From Spirochaetaceae bacterium (GTDB taxonomy: Bacteria; Spirochaetota; Spirochaetia; DSM-27196; SKKC01): a stretch of DNA of 64,000 nt. Position numbers and translations under genes: made by a program. Where the stretch lies: positions 1 through 64,000 of the forward strand of contig RECN01000063.1 in assembly GCA_007694005.1 (NCBI GenBank). Direction: 5' to 3'. Each line of letters begins with the position of its first letter. The first letter of the stretch is position 1. The notes under the pieces are model-generated. The model made no database searches, was not told the DNA's origin, and saw only the letters and a program-made list of their open reading frames with translations. Of the stretch, positions 1-9,812 are shown piece by piece.

Positions 1-51
1 GCGGTCAAGCTGAGAGACGGTGTTGCCCGACTGCTCTCGCCGTATCTGTAG
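1..51 (+). CDS. Possible C-terminal tail of an upstream gene (partial)
   Basis: Frame 1 is open from the window edge and ends in TAG at 49-51, giving 16 residues that read like an ordinary protein tail (AVKLRDGVARLLSPYL). Too short to identify. Another frame stays open further, so the assignment rests only on protein-like composition and on the stop lying just before the trxA promoter. Confidence 0.3.
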   Translation, partial: AVKLRDGVARLLSPYL

Positions 52-76
52 ATTCACGGTATCTGTACATCGGGGC

Positions 77-105
77 TTGTCAGATGGATTTAAATATATT
101 ATATT
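77..105 (+). promoter_or_regulatory. Sigma-70-type promoter of trxA
   Basis: TTGTCA at 77-82, a 17-base spacer and TATATT at 100-105 lie in a very AT-rich stretch. The predicted start of transcription is near 112, giving a leader of about 22 bases with the AAGGAG ribosome-binding site at 121-126. Confidence 0.7.
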
Positions 106-133
106 TCATATATAAACAGTAAGGAGCGTTTCT

Positions 134-490
134 ATGACACAGAAAATGACAACCGATGATTTCATTAACAAGGTATTTGATTTCAAGAACGAGAGCGAGT
201 GGTCGTTCAAAGGTGAGCGTCCCGCAATCATCGATTTCTACGCCGACTGGTGCGGCCCCTGCAAGATGGTCGCCCCCATCCTTGAAGAACTGTCTGAAAA
301 CTACAAGGACAGGATCGACATCTACAAGGTCGATACCGACAAGGAACAGGAGCTCGCCGGAGCATTCGGCATACAGAGCATTCCTTCCATACTTTTCATT
401 CCTGTAGACGACAAGCCTCAGATGGCCGCTGGAGCACTCCCGAAGGAAACTCTTGAGCAGGTTATCGGCGACGTTCTGAAAGTCAGCTGA
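134..490 (+). CDS. trxA: Thioredoxin
   Basis: Cytoplasmic thiol-disulfide oxidoreductase of 118 residues, the normal thioredoxin size. The redox motif WCGPCK is at residues 39-44, preceded by the usual strand IIDFYAD; the cis-proline loop is SIPS near residue 82. It would reduce protein disulfides with electrons from thioredoxin reductase. The ATG is fixed by an AAGGAG seven bases upstream. It has its own promoter and is followed by a hairpin and a separate gene, so it may be monocistronic. No signal peptide is visible, which argues against an envelope thioredoxin-like protein. Confidence 0.95.
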   Translation: MTQKMTTDDFINKVFDFKNESEWSFKGERPAIIDFYADWCGPCKMVAPILEELSENYKDRIDIYKVDTDKEQELAGAFGIQSIPSILFIPVDDKPQMAAGALPKETLEQVIGDVLKVS

Positions 491-519
491 TACCATCGTA
501 TCCACTTGCCCAGACGGCG

Positions 520-545
520 ACCTGCAGGTATAGTTTCCTGCAGGT
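520..545. repeat. Perfect inverted repeat (stem-loop)
   Basis: ACCTGCAGG at 520-528 and CCTGCAGGT at 537-545 form a perfect 9-bp stem with an 8-base loop, 30 bases after the trxA stop. No T-run follows, so it is not a classical intrinsic terminator; it may protect the trxA mRNA 3' end or act as a weak terminator. Confidence 0.6.
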
Positions 546-637
546 AACGTCATGGACGATCCCGACCCTCTTCCACATCAATCAATACAACACATAATCG
601 CCAGTAATCGAATGCTGTTTCCGACGGAGTACCTGTT

Positions 638-1915
638 GTGACAGGTGTTCTTTTTCTGCTCGGCCTGCTCGGCCTGTCAGGATTCTTCTCGGGCGTTGAA
701 ACAGCGTACACGTCACTCAGCCCATCCCAACTTCACGGTATTGCCGATCGTTGGCCTCGTCAGGGTAAGCACGTACAGAAGCTGATTCAGCGTCCCGACC
801 GCCTGCTCTCGACGATCCTGATCGGAAACAATCTCGTGAACATTACCGCGGCGAGCCTCGCGACGGTGCTGGCAACCCGTTACTTCGGTGATTCCGGACC
901 GGGGATAGCGACCGGCGTCCTTACGCTCTTTATTCTGATTTTTGGCGAGGTGACGCCGAAGCAGATTGCGATTGTTCATAACGAGCGCATAGCGTGTCAT
1001 ACCGCACGACTCATCAGGGTACTCGAGATTTTCTTCCTTCCGCTTGTGCTCTTCGTTTCCTGGGTCAGCAGCGCGATCAGCCGACTCGCCGGCGGGAGCC
1101 ATCGCAGGACGCCTACACCCGAAGGTATCCTTTCACTCGTGAGGCACGCGGCGAGCGTCGGAGTGCTGTCCAATCATGAATCCTGGCTGGTAAAGAATGT
1201 CTTTCGTTTTAACGATGTGACCGTCAGTATGATCATGACACACCGCACACAGGTGTTCAGTCTGGACAAGAACACGCTCGTCTCCGATGTCTTTCCTATG
1301 ATCCTGAATCGGGGATTCTCGCGATTTCCGGTGTACGATCGTGATCCTGAGCGAATTGTCGGCGTCGTACACGCCCGCGATCTCGCTCAGAGTGTGTCTT
1401 CCGACGACAGCGGCATCGGTGATCTGCGCCTCAAAGACGTTATGATGAGCCCGATCTTCGTACCGGAGACGCATAAGATACAGACCATGCTGGCGCAGTT
1501 TCGCCGCGAACGCAAACACCTCGCAGTCGTGCTCGACGAATACGGAGGGCTCGCGGGAATCGTGACCCTCGAGGATGTAGTCGAGGAGATTTTCGGGGAA
1601 ATTTACGATGAAAGCGATCAGGGCGAGCAGCAGCGCATCGTCCACCAGCCCGACGGCAGTTACCGCATGGCCGGTGATACCCCCTTGTACGCCGTGAACG
1701 ACTATCTCGCGGTCGATTTTCCCCACCGGCGAAACGTACAGACGGTTGCCGGGTACATTTCGGAAAAAATCGGCCGCATACCCCAGGCTTCGGAGCGCGT
1801 CGAAACACCATTCGGCACCTTCAACATTGAAGAAATATCGAGAAAACAGGTGCTTTCTGTCCGCTTTATTCCAAAAAAAACCACCGAATTACAGGAATCT
1901 GAAAAAAAACTGTAA
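638..1915 (+). CDS. CorC/HlyC-family (CNNM) membrane protein with CBS pair
   Basis: A 425-residue inner-membrane protein. The N-terminal ~180 residues are hydrophobic and match the DUF21/CNNM transmembrane domain. A CBS-domain pair follows at about 195-320 (motifs such as FPVYDRDPERIVGVVHARDL and EYGGLAGIVTLEDVVEEIFG), then a C-terminal CorC/HlyC domain at about 330-415. The family is linked to magnesium or other divalent-cation efflux; the old name hemolysin is misleading. The start is GTG with GGAG at 626-629, eight bases upstream. The substrate cannot be told from sequence. Confidence 0.9.
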   Translation: MTGVLFLLGLLGLSGFFSGVETAYTSLSPSQLHGIADRWPRQGKHVQKLIQRPDRLLSTILIGNNLVNITAASLATVLATRYFGDSGPGIATGVLTLFILIFGEVTPKQIAIVHNERIACHTARLIRVLEIFFLPLVLFVSWVSSAISRLAGGSHRRTPTPEGILSLVRHAASVGVLSNHESWLVKNVFRFNDVTVSMIMTHRTQVFSLDKNTLVSDVFPMILNRGFSRFPVYDRDPERIVGVVHARDLAQSVSSDDSGIGDLRLKDVMMSPIFVPETHKIQTMLAQFRRERKHLAVVLDEYGGLAGIVTLEDVVEEIFGEIYDESDQGEQQRIVHQPDGSYRMAGDTPLYAVNDYLAVDFPHRRNVQTVAGYISEKIGRIPQASERVETPFGTFNIEEISRKQVLSVRFIPKKTTELQESEKKL

Positions 1916-2128
1916 CCTGAGAAGCTCTATCTGTGTTTACAGGGTGAATGTGTTTGACGATGCACCGCCGTTGGCGACTAATCAGACAGCACATTCACAG
2001 CGCTGACGTGGCTTCACCCGTGTAAGTCGCCACCTTCACTTCGGACACACCATTCGAAGTGAGCACGGATATGAAGTTTTCATCAGCGGAAACGAGTCGT
2101 GTGGTTGTACGTTGTCCTTTCCGCGTTG
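1916..2128 (+). other. Non-coding stretch with stem-loops, possible small RNA or leader
   Basis: No convincing gene lies here. GTGAATGTG (1944-1952) pairs with CACATTCAC (1990-1998) and encloses a smaller CGCC-GTT-GGCG hairpin at 1966-1976. TCACTTCG (2036-2043) pairs perfectly with CGAAGTGA (2055-2062). The region runs straight into the intrinsic terminator at 2129-2167. Three stems ending in a terminator suggest a small RNA or a long 3' UTR of the preceding gene. I looked for signatures of tmRNA, RNase P RNA and SRP RNA and did not find them; 6S RNA is not excluded. Confidence 0.4.
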
Positions 2129-2167
2129 CCCCTCAGGTTCTACCTCCTTTCCTGAGGGGATTTTTTT
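2129..2167 (+). terminator. Strong rho-independent terminator
   Basis: CCCCTCAGG (2129-2137) and CCTGAGGGG (2151-2159) form a perfect 9-bp stem with a 13-base loop, followed after one A by seven T at 2161-2167. It ends whatever is transcribed from the left and isolates leuS. Confidence 0.9.
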
Positions 2168-2215
2168 GCCCTTTTCACAAAGCTGTTCCCGGTAAATCTA
2201 CCACAATTCTCTTCG

Positions 2216-2245
2216 TTGACCCGTATTCTCCGTTCTCGGTAGTAT
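2216..2245 (+). promoter_or_regulatory. Promoter of leuS with almost no leader
   Basis: TTGACC at 2216-2221, an 18-base spacer and TAGTAT at 2240-2245. Only nine bases separate the -10 box from the ATG at 2255, so transcription would start at or next to the start codon. No Shine-Dalgarno is visible. Confidence 0.6.
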
Positions 2246-2254
2246 TTCCGGATC

Positions 2255-4723
2255 ATGAGCAAAAAATACCCGTTCAAGACTATCGAAAAGAAGTGGCAGG
2301 ATTACTGGGAGTCTCACAAGACATTCCGGATTACCGAGGATCCGTCGATCCCCCGGGAAAAGCGGGCATACGTCCTCGATATGTTTCCCTATCCATCAGC
2401 AGCGGGCCTCCACGTCGGTCACCCCGAGGGTTATACCGCCACGGATATCTACTCACGATTTCTGCGAATGCAGGGCTTTGCGGTACTGCATCCCATGGGT
2501 TTTGACAGTTTTGGCCTTCCAGCCGAAAACTATGCTCTGAAGACTGGCACCCATCCCCGGACAACGACCGAAGAGAATATCGATCGCTTCCGCGTACAGA
2601 TAAAAAGCCTCGGGTTTTCGTACGACTGGGACCGGGAAGTATCGACGCACGATCCCGATTATTACCGCTGGACGCAATGGATCTTCCTGCAGCTCTATAA
2701 AAGGGGACTCGCGTACATGGAAGAAGTACCGGTGTGGTATTGCCCGGACATGGGAACCGTCCTTGCCAACGAGGAAGTCCTGACAACCCCTGAGGGTCCA
2801 CGAAGCGAACGCGGCGACTATCCCGTGGAGCGGCGTCCGCTCCGACAGTGGATGCTCAGAATAACCGAGTACGCCGACAGGCTGCTGGAAGGACTTGAAG
2901 ACCTCGACTGGCCTGAAAGCATCAAGGCCATGCAGCGGAACTGGATCGGTCGCAGTGTGGGTGCCAACGTGCGGTTTACGCTCGAGGACAGTTCCGAGGT
3001 ACTCGAAGTCTTTACGACCAGACCTGACACGCTCTTCGGGGCAACCTATATGGTCGTTTCGCCCGAACACCCCGTGGTCAAGGAAATCACGTCTGCTGAG
3101 CAGGCTGACGAGGTACAGCGATACATCGAGCGGTCACGCCTGAAAAGCGACCTTGAACGAACAGATCTCGCCAAAGACAAGACCGGGGCCTTTACCGGTT
3201 CGTACGCAGTAAACCCGGTCAACAATGCGCGGATCCCCGTCTGGATCAGCGACTACGTCCTCATGAGCTACGGAACAGGCGCTATTATGGCCGTTCCCGG
3301 TCATGACGAGCGCGACCACGAGTTCGCCGAGACATTCGGTCTGCCGATTATTCAGGTCGTCACCGATACATCGGTGGAGTCCTGGAAAGACGTACCGGTC
3401 GGCGGTCAGGGCGAGACGATCGCAAAGGGGGCTTTTTCCGGTGACGGCGTAGCATGCAACTCCGGTCAGTTTGACGGAAAAGATACCGAGACGGTTAAAC
3501 GAGAAATCATCACCTGGCTTGAGAAGCACAAATGCGGCACTCATTCGGTCAACTACAAGCTGAGAGACTGGATTTTTTCCCGGCAGCGCTACTGGGGAGA
3601 ACCGATTCCGCTCGTCCACTGCGGAGACGATATTATTCCTGTCCCGGAAGATCAGCTTCCACTGACGCTTCCGGAAGTAGAGAGCTACAAACCCGCCGGC
3701 ACCGGGGAGTCACCGCTGGCGAAAGTGGACGACTGGGTACACTGCGGGTGCCCCGACGAGTCGGGTCGGGTCGGACGGCGCGAGACAAACACAATGCCGC
3801 AATGGGCAGGATCCTGCTGGTACTACCTTCGATATATTGATCCGACGAATGAGAACGAGATTGCAGACAAAGAGAAACTCGATTACTGGCTCCCGGTCGA
3901 TCTGTACGTCGGCGGCGCTGAACACGCCGTGCTTCACCTGCTCTATGCACGATTCTGGCATAAGGTGCTGTTCGATATCGGCGTCGTTTCTCACGACGAA
4001 CCGTTTCAGCGCCTGGTCAATCAGGGAATGATACTCGGCTCGGACGGGAATCGCATGTCAAAATCCCGCGGTAACGTCGTAAACCCCGACGATGTCGTAG
4101 CCGAGTACGGAGCCGACAGTCTTCGTCTCTACGAGATGTTCATGGGTCCTCTTCGTCAGAGCAAGCCCTGGTCGACGAGCGGGCTTATGGGTATGCATCG
4201 CTTCCTTGATCGCGTATGGCGCCTCGGTGAACGGGAACTCTTTGACGGAGAGCCACCGCTGGCCCTGAAACGAATGCTCCATAAAACCATCAAAAAAGTC
4301 GAAGCAGACACCCGGAATCTCGATTTCAATACGGCTATCTCGCAGATGATGATCTTTGTGAACGAGCTGTACAAGGAAGACAGTCTGTACCGCACGCTCT
4401 GGGAGCCCTTCCTGCGCGTTCTTGCACCGTACACTCCGCATATCGCAGAGGAACTGTGGGAACGTGCCGGGTATGAAGCCCCCGTCTCACTCGCACCGTG
4501 GCCGAGCTACGACGAGGCACTCGCGATCGACGATCAACTGACAATCGTGGTTCAGGTGAACGGGAAGGTCCGAGCAGAATTCGAGGCAGACCGCGACAGC
4601 TCAAAAGAAGTTCTCGAAGAAACAGCTCGCTCGCTTGAAAAGATACAGGGCTATCTTGCGGACGCAGAGGTCAAACGAATTATTACGGTCCCGAACCGCC
4701 TGGTCAACTTCGTTATCGGCTGA
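2255..4723 (+). CDS. leuS: Leucyl-tRNA synthetase
   Basis: Class I aminoacyl-tRNA synthetase that charges tRNA-Leu, 822 residues and full length for a bacterial LeuRS. The HIGH motif appears as HVGH at residues 53-56 and the KMSKS loop as RMSKS at 600-604. The CP1 editing region lies between them ([19 protein letters not shown] around residue 250 and [15 protein letters not shown] around 340). The C-terminal anticodon-binding and tail domains are present. There is no Shine-Dalgarno, and the promoter sits only nine bases from the ATG. The last 11 bases overlap the 3' end of the convergent lipoprotein gene. Confidence 0.97.
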   Translation: MSKKYPFKTIEKKWQDYWESHKTFRITEDPSIPREKRAYVLDMFPYPSAAGLHVGHPEGYTATDIYSRFLRMQGFAVLHPMGFDSFGLPAENYALKTGTHPRTTTEENIDRFRVQIKSLGFSYDWDREVSTHDPDYYRWTQWIFLQLYKRGLAYMEEVPVWYCPDMGTVLANEEVLTTPEGPRSERGDYPVERRPLRQWMLRITEYADRLLEGLEDLDWPESIKAMQRNWIGRSVGANVRFTLEDSSEVLEVFTTRPDTLFGATYMVVSPEHPVVKEITSAEQADEVQRYIERSRLKSDLERTDLAKDKTGAFTGSYAVNPVNNARIPVWISDYVLMSYGTGAIMAVPGHDERDHEFAETFGLPIIQVVTDTSVESWKDVPVGGQGETIAKGAFSGDGVACNSGQFDGKDTETVKREIITWLEKHKCGTHSVNYKLRDWIFSRQRYWGEPIPLVHCGDDIIPVPEDQLPLTLPEVESYKPAGTGESPLAKVDDWVHCGCPDESGRVGRRETNTMPQWAGSCWYYLRYIDPTNENEIADKEKLDYWLPVDLYVGGAEHAVLHLLYARFWHKVLFDIGVVSHDEPFQRLVNQGMILGSDGNRMSKSRGNVVNPDDVVAEYGADSLRLYEMFMGPLRQSKPWSTSGLMGMHRFLDRVWRLGERELFDGEPPLALKRMLHKTIKKVEADTRNLDFNTAISQMMIFVNELYKEDSLYRTLWEPFLRVLAPYTPHIAEELWERAGYEAPVSLAPWPSYDEALAIDDQLTIVVQVNGKVRAEFEADRDSSKEVLEETARSLEKIQGYLADAEVKRIITVPNRLVNFVIG

Positions 4724-5474
4724 TCGCCACCGCGGTACCGTCCTCGTAGACCTGCACGGCGAGGACGTGTACTGCATCGATGGTCAGAAGAAGGTGCGTT
4801 CCCGGAGGAAGAGACAAAGCAGGCTGCCCGTTCTCAAGGAGTTCTACAGGCTCAGGATTCAGGGGATCGGCCGTGAACCATGTCGGCGAACCCCCTGGCA
4901 CTCCTGAAACGTTCAGAGTGACGTCAACAGCAGACTGCGGCGTCAGATCATACACCCGCAGGCGCTCGTTGACGATTGCATCGACCACCTGTGGGATGCG
5001 TATGCTCCAGGCGTGCCGGCCCGCCCGCGTGGAAATCTCCTCGCGCAGGCGAACAGTATTGACCCTGCGGAGCGGATAGCCGGCCTCGGCAACCTGCCTC
5101 AGGATCGTTGCGAGTGGACCGTCTTCCCACGATGCCCATACGGTGTCCTCACTGTCGCGCACCACCGCACCTGCCGGTAGCAGGCTCACACCGCGCAGTG
5201 CGAGTCGGGGCAAGACAAGAATAACAGATGGACCTTCCGCCGGAATCGCGAGATTCAGGGTATCGCCGGCCGTAACTGAGCCTTCTTGGAAGCCGTTCAC
5301 GGTCACGTCGAAGCGCAAATCCGCTGCAAAGCCCTGCCACGAGGGCGGGAGCTCCGGCGTGTGCAGGTCTACCGTTCGCGTGCCTGAAAAAATGTCGCAG
5401 GCCCCGCCTGCCGCCAGGAAAGCAGAGAACAGAACAAGGGCTCGCATTACCACATACTGATACGCAGGTTTCAT
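4713..5474 (-). CDS. Putative lipoprotein of unknown function
   Basis: A 253-residue protein with an N-terminal hydrophobic segment ending in AAGGAC, which would place the lipid-modified cysteine at residue 26. The -3 position is Gly rather than Leu, a departure from the classical lipobox that spirochaetes may tolerate. The remainder is beta-rich, with the look of one or two Ig-like or carbohydrate-binding-like domains, but I recognise no family. The start is supported by GAGGTG just upstream. It is convergent with leuS (11-base overlap) and divergent from the next gene. Confidence 0.65.
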   Translation of the reverse strand: MKPAYQYVVMRALVLFSAFLAAGGACDIFSGTRTVDLHTPELPPSWQGFAADLRFDVTVNGFQEGSVTAGDTLNLAIPAEGPSVILVLPRLALRGVSLLPAGAVVRDSEDTVWASWEDGPLATILRQVAEAGYPLRRVNTVRLREEISTRAGRHAWSIRIPQVVDAIVNERLRVYDLTPQSAVDVTLNVSGVPGGSPTWFTADPLNPEPVELLENGQPALSLPPGTHLLLTIDAVHVLAVQVYEDGTAVAISR

Positions 5475-5559
5475 TGGTCACCTCATCCTCATATACGCGG
5501 AAGAAAAGCGTTTTGCTTGCCCCGTCTACAGGAAACACGCGATACTGACAGCGACAGGT

Positions 5560-6981
5560 ATGGCGAACGAACAGAGTAAATACACGGCACAACTTGAACA
5601 GTCTCTGAACAGCTGGCGCGATCAGATCAACCGGACGCAGCTTCCCGGTATGAAGGAAACGCTTCGAACGTATCGCGCAGCCTTCAAAGGTCTTCTTGAG
5701 CTTCTCGTTCGAAACTCAGCGGTCTCCGAGGACCCCTACGCGCAGGATCACAAAATCTCCGATGTAATGCCGCCCGAGAACGAACCGGTATCAGACAGTG
5801 AGCGCGACCACGTGATCAGCGGGCGCTTGAGCTTCTATGATGCGATGCTCGATTTTCTGACCAACTATTACCAGCTCAGCCTCGACGTGCTTTCGATACG
5901 CGATATCAAGCAGGTGGCCGATACGATCGGGTTTTTCAAGTGGCAGCAGGTCACCGGCCGTGGAAGCACGCACGGCACGACCCGCGCTCTTGCCGAGATG
6001 ATCATCAAACTGCGAGCCTCACTGAATCCGATGCAGTCGGGGGTGCTCACCGAAAACGTCAATCAACTTGTACGCGCACAGAACAGCGTCATGTCGGGTC
6101 TCAAGCAGCTCTCACAGTACAAGCGGGAAGAGTACAAGCTGAATGCCCGCCTGGAAGTCACCGATGCGCTGTTCACCTCAGACATAAACCCGTCTGATCT
6201 CGACGCGGCGATTACCAGCGTAAAAAAGGCATGGAAGGCCAATGGCGTGCAGGCGCCCTTCTACAGCGATCTGTTGCGTGAGGTCCTCGCCGAAGACTAC
6301 ACGGAGGGCGGCCGTCGCGATCGTGATGCACGACTTCAGACCCTCGCGCCACAGGCAACAGGCGGCGAAACGTCCAGAAAGAAGCAGGTACAGGACAGGA
6401 AGGCTCTGCTCGATGCCGTACACGCACTGTCGGCCGCGGGTCGGTCGCTGCAGGAATGCGTTGAACGTCTGACCGAGAGCAGTGAAGAACTGCAGTCTCA
6501 AAGCCGCGGCATCCTGCACGCGCTGAAACGCTGGCTCTCACAGCGTGTACAGGGCGAGAAACCTCACACGGCTTACGAGGTGGAGTACACAGACATTACC
6601 ACCTCGGCAAAGCACAGTGAGACCGTTGATTTTACCGTGTTTATGGAGAAACTCAGCAAGAAAGCCCGGCAGCTGTCGGCACTGGGTCATCGCTCCGGAA
6701 AGGCGTGGTCGCGCCTTCAGACAGCCGACGAAGATCAGGTCCTTGCCTTTCTGACTCGAAGTATCGAAGAGCTTCAGCTTCTGCATCGCACCCTGGCCGC
6801 ACTCGACGAGTTTTTTCGCCGCCACCGGGAACGGATACCGGGTTCGCAGAGCCGGGGGATACGCATCGAGCTTGGTTCGATACGCGACCATATCCGGAAA
6901 TCCAATCAGCTCCGTCACGAGTACGTGGCCCGAAAAGAAGAAGCCGAACAACTGCGAAAGCTCGGCGTTACGGATCAGTGA
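5560..6981 (+). CDS. Conserved-looking cytoplasmic protein of unknown function
   Basis: A 473-residue, highly charged, mostly helical protein without signal peptide or membrane segment. I do not recognise a family. Helical stretches with heptad-like spacing occur around residues 180-220, 275-330 and 400-470. Codon usage resembles that of the neighbours and the frame is long and uninterrupted, so it is probably a real gene. A promoter candidate (TTGCCC, 18-base spacer, GATACT) ends about 13 bases before the ATG; the ribosome-binding site is weak. It stands alone between oppositely oriented genes. Confidence 0.7.
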   Translation: MANEQSKYTAQLEQSLNSWRDQINRTQLPGMKETLRTYRAAFKGLLELLVRNSAVSEDPYAQDHKISDVMPPENEPVSDSERDHVISGRLSFYDAMLDFLTNYYQLSLDVLSIRDIKQVADTIGFFKWQQVTGRGSTHGTTRALAEMIIKLRASLNPMQSGVLTENVNQLVRAQNSVMSGLKQLSQYKREEYKLNARLEVTDALFTSDINPSDLDAAITSVKKAWKANGVQAPFYSDLLREVLAEDYTEGGRRDRDARLQTLAPQATGGETSRKKQVQDRKALLDAVHALSAAGRSLQECVERLTESSEELQSQSRGILHALKRWLSQRVQGEKPHTAYEVEYTDITTSAKHSETVDFTVFMEKLSKKARQLSALGHRSGKAWSRLQTADEDQVLAFLTRSIEELQLLHRTLAALDEFFRRHRERIPGSQSRGIRIELGSIRDHIRKSNQLRHEYVARKEEAEQLRKLGVTDQ

Positions 6982-7011
6982 GAACACACCAGGACTAAAC
7001 CCGGTACAGCA

Positions 7012-8916
7012 CTATACGCGGTACAGCCCGAGCGTTCTGAGATCCTCACTGACTGCAGCGAGAGCATTCATCCCTTCTTCGAACTTTTCCTTGTCTTCAG
7101 GGATCTGTATGTCGAGGTAAAACATGTAGTTCCACGGTTTACCGGGAATGGGTCGTGATTCGAGTTTCTGCAGGTTCAGGTTCCGCTCGGCGAGAACCTG
7201 CAGACACACAGAAAGCGCTCCCGGAGCGTCGGGTGTCGCAAGAACCAGCGCTGCCATGTTCGGCGTGTCAACGGGAGGGTGATCCCTGTGCCCGACGATG
7301 GCGAAGCGGGTATAGTTGTGGGGGTTCGTCTCGATCCCCTCACGGAGAACGGTCATCCCGTATATACCGGCCGCTTCCCGCGAGGCGATCGCGGCTACCG
7401 CCGGATCGTTTTTCTCCGCGACCAGAGCAACCGACCCCGCCGTATCATAGTGGGGTAATGCGGTAATTCCGTGATCTTCAAGAAACTGTCTGCACTGAGC
7501 AAGGCCCTGCGGATGTGAATACGCCGTTCTGACCGTGTCAGTGGATGCTGCAGCAGGACCGATGAGGCAATGCTCGACCCTGATCTTTGTCTCAGCGAGT
7601 ATCGTTACATCGGGATAGCGTAAAAGCAGGTCATAGTTTTCGTGCACGCTGCCGGCGAGACTGTTTTCGAGTGGAATCACGCCGTACTCGACCTGACCCT
7701 GCAGTACCGCCTCGAAGACGTCGCGGAACGACTCCTTCGCTTCGGCGGTCACATCGTTGGCCTGAAAGTACCGCAATAGCGCGGTCTCGCTATAGGCACC
7801 TCGTGCGCCCTGGAATGCGATTCTCAGCGTGGTGCTCCCGTCGGCTTCTGACACAGGGGTACCCCCGCCGAATACCGGACGCACATCCGGCCGGTCCGGG
7901 AGGCGGACAAGCTCCCGACCGAGCACCGGGCTTATAGCCTCAATATCCCGCATGAGCTTCTCGAACTGCTCCGGATACAGAGTCTGAGGTCCGTCACTCA
8001 TCGCGCGTTCCGGGTCCGAGTGCACCTCGACGATAATGCCGTCAGAACCGACCGCAGCTGCCGCGAGCGCGACGGGAGGGACTTTCTCGCGTATACCAGT
8101 CGCATGACTCGGATCAACGACGACCGGGAGGTGACTGAGTTTCTTGACAACGGGAATAGAGGAAATGTCGAGACTGTTCCGGGTGAAGGTCTCGAAGGTC
8201 CGTATGCCGCGATCACAGAGAATTACGCTCTCGGTTCCGTGAGCAAGCACGTACTCGGCTGCCATGAGCCATTCTTCGATAGTCGCCGACAGCCCCCGCT
8301 TGACCATGACCGGCATGCCGGTCGCCCCGACTTCTTTCAGAAGTTCGAAGTTCTGCATGTTGCGCGCACCGATCTGAAACACATCGACGTATTCACGCAT
8401 CATTGCGACATGCGACGGAGAAACGATCTCGCTGATCACCGGCATTCCCGTCGCCTCACCCGCTTCCTTGAGGTAGCGAAGACCCTCTTCGCCAAGGCCC
8501 TGAAAGCTGTACGGTGAGGTGCGAGGCTTGAACGCGCCACCCCGCAACATGACCGCACCGGACTTGCGGACAATACGGGCGACCTCCAGGATCTGCTCCC
8601 GACTCTCCACGGCGCAGGGTCCGGCGATAACCGTGAAGCGCGATCCCCCGAAGCGGACAGGGCCGACCTGCACCACCGTATCGTCTTTCCTGAGCTCTCG
8701 GCTCGCAAGCTTGTACGGCTTCGTGATCGGGATGACCTTGTCCACACCGGGAAGTATCTCGACTTCGCGCAGATCTATCGGAGACGCCCCCACCGCGCCG
8801 AAAATCGTCTCTTCCACACCGACGATCTCGCGTACCTGAAACCCGTGGTTTTCGAGAAAGCTTCGTATCTGCTCTTTCTGTGCATTGCGGATGTCCCGCT
8901 CAAGAACGACTACCAT
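7012..8916 (-). CDS. DAHP synthase-prephenate dehydratase fusion with ACT domain
   Basis: A 634-residue fusion of the first shikimate-pathway step and a late phenylalanine step. Residues 1-335 are a type I-beta DAHP synthase with its N-terminal ferredoxin-like extension (GPCAVES at 99-105, GARNMQNF at 183-190, [10 protein letters not shown] at 265-274). Residues 365-542 are prephenate dehydratase with the catalytic TRF motif at 536-538. Residues 554-630 are an ACT domain with the ESRP phenylalanine-binding motif at 586-589. One ACT domain could therefore let phenylalanine control both activities. The promoter leaves almost no leader. It is last in a minus-strand row after a methyltransferase and a transglycosylase. 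Confidence 0.93.
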   Translation of the reverse strand: MVVVLERDIRNAQKEQIRSFLENHGFQVREIVGVEETIFGAVGASPIDLREVEILPGVDKVIPITKPYKLASRELRKDDTVVQVGPVRFGGSRFTVIAGPCAVESREQILEVARIVRKSGAVMLRGGAFKPRTSPYSFQGLGEEGLRYLKEAGEATGMPVISEIVSPSHVAMMREYVDVFQIGARNMQNFELLKEVGATGMPVMVKRGLSATIEEWLMAAEYVLAHGTESVILCDRGIRTFETFTRNSLDISSIPVVKKLSHLPVVVDPSHATGIREKVPPVALAAAAVGSDGIIVEVHSDPERAMSDGPQTLYPEQFEKLMRDIEAISPVLGRELVRLPDRPDVRPVFGGGTPVSEADGSTTLRIAFQGARGAYSETALLRYFQANDVTAEAKESFRDVFEAVLQGQVEYGVIPLENSLAGSVHENYDLLLRYPDVTILAETKIRVEHCLIGPAAASTDTVRTAYSHPQGLAQCRQFLEDHGITALPHYDTAGSVALVAEKNDPAVAAIASREAAGIYGMTVLREGIETNPHNYTRFAIVGHRDHPPVDTPNMAALVLATPDAPGALSVCLQVLAERNLNLQKLESRPIPGKPWNYMFYLDIQIPEDKEKFEEGMNALAAVSEDLRTLGLYRV

Positions 8917-8925
8917 AGACCTGAC

Positions 8926-8954
8926 ACAGTACGGAGCAGCATTCCCCGTGTCAA
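8926..8954 (-). promoter_or_regulatory. Promoter of the DAHP synthase-prephenate dehydratase gene
   Basis: On the minus strand a perfect TTGACA (8954-8949), a 17-base spacer and TACTGT (8931-8926) are followed by only nine bases before the ATG at 8916. This predicts a leaderless or near-leaderless mRNA. Confidence 0.7.
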
Positions 8955-8969
8955 TCTAAGCAGCGCGGC

Positions 8970-9749
8970 TTATACCCCGGCGATGTCTACAGGGCCCGGT
9001 GGGAAGTGCCGCTCTATATGGGCCCGGAAACTCCGGAGAAGCTGCTCACGGTAGGCTGAGGCGCGCTGCACGTACAACTGCGTGGAGGGGGGGGTGAGTC
9101 CTGCGAGCACCCGCCCTTCCCCGGCGTTGTAGATCGCGATCGCTGTCCGGTAATCGCCTCCAGCACGGTCGAGCGTATACCTGAGATGCCCCATCGCGTA
9201 TCGCGCATTCGTGTCGATGTGGAAGAAGTCCTCTTCGGACAGATGAGGAAACGTCCGGTTGTTCAGCTGAAACAGCCCACGGTCTATGGAGCGTTCGTTG
9301 AAGTTCACTACATTGGTGCGATAACTGCTTTCGATGAACGCGACGGTAAACGCCAGTGTCAGCGGGATATCGTACTGGTCGGCGTGGTGGGCGATGGTCA
9401 AGGCCATGACTTCATCGCCGGTGTGACCGGCAAAGAACTCAATGACCGCCCGGCGCGTCACGTTCTCCCGATACAGGGCAAGCGCCGGATCGTGCAGCTG
9501 AAGGAAGTTTGCAATATTCGGGAAGTACCGGCCCGAACCGATCCAGTACGGCGACGTCCAGTTCGCATCATTATCCCGAACCGCCGTCTGTGCAGGCCGC
9601 CGCCCCGACGGCAGAAGGTCCGGTGCCGCGGCGCTGCTCGCCGAGAGAAGAACGAAAACACACGCGAGCAGAATGTACCTGGCAGCCGGATGCTGGTCGT
9701 ACGGGGTGGAGTAATCGTGACTGTACGCGGGTTTTGAACGGTAACTCAT
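8970..9749 (-). CDS. Lytic transglycosylase (SLT domain)
   Basis: A 259-residue exported murein hydrolase. A hydrophobic segment at about residues 23-42 serves as signal peptide or anchor. The SLT fold follows with the catalytic glutamate E140 in the IESSY motif, GLFQLN at 159-164 and the substrate-groove motif YNAGEGRV at 207-214. It should cleave the MurNAc-GlcNAc bond in the periplasm, leaving anhydro-MurNAc ends. A promoter candidate (TTGCCA, 18, TACATT on the minus strand) ends 14 bases before the ATG, so it may be transcribed apart from the methyltransferase gene upstream. Confidence 0.88.
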   Translation of the reverse strand: MSYRSKPAYSHDYSTPYDQHPAARYILLACVFVLLSASSAAAPDLLPSGRRPAQTAVRDNDANWTSPYWIGSGRYFPNIANFLQLHDPALALYRENVTRRAVIEFFAGHTGDEVMALTIAHHADQYDIPLTLAFTVAFIESSYRTNVVNFNERSIDRGLFQLNNRTFPHLSEEDFFHIDTNARYAMGHLRYTLDRAGGDYRTAIAIYNAGEGRVLAGLTPPSTQLYVQRASAYREQLLRSFRAHIERHFPPGPVDIAGV

Positions 9750-9812
9750 ACGGCGGAACCCATAATGTACCGAATTGCCCGATCGTGTGGCAAGTATTCT
9801 GTCTACTGTGGC

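Noticed and set aside
1916-2128. tmRNA, RNase P RNA, SRP RNA or tRNA
   Set aside because: None of the characteristic conserved segments (tag peptide, P4 core, GGAAGGAAGCAGC-like loop, T-loop with CCA end) was seen.
2168-2254. T-box or leucine attenuator before leuS
   Set aside because: The terminator lies upstream of the likely leuS promoter, so it cannot attenuate leuS, and no T-box sequence is visible.
2059-2505. 148-codon frame before leuS
   Set aside because: It runs through the intrinsic terminator and into leuS in another frame; better explained as non-coding plus leuS.
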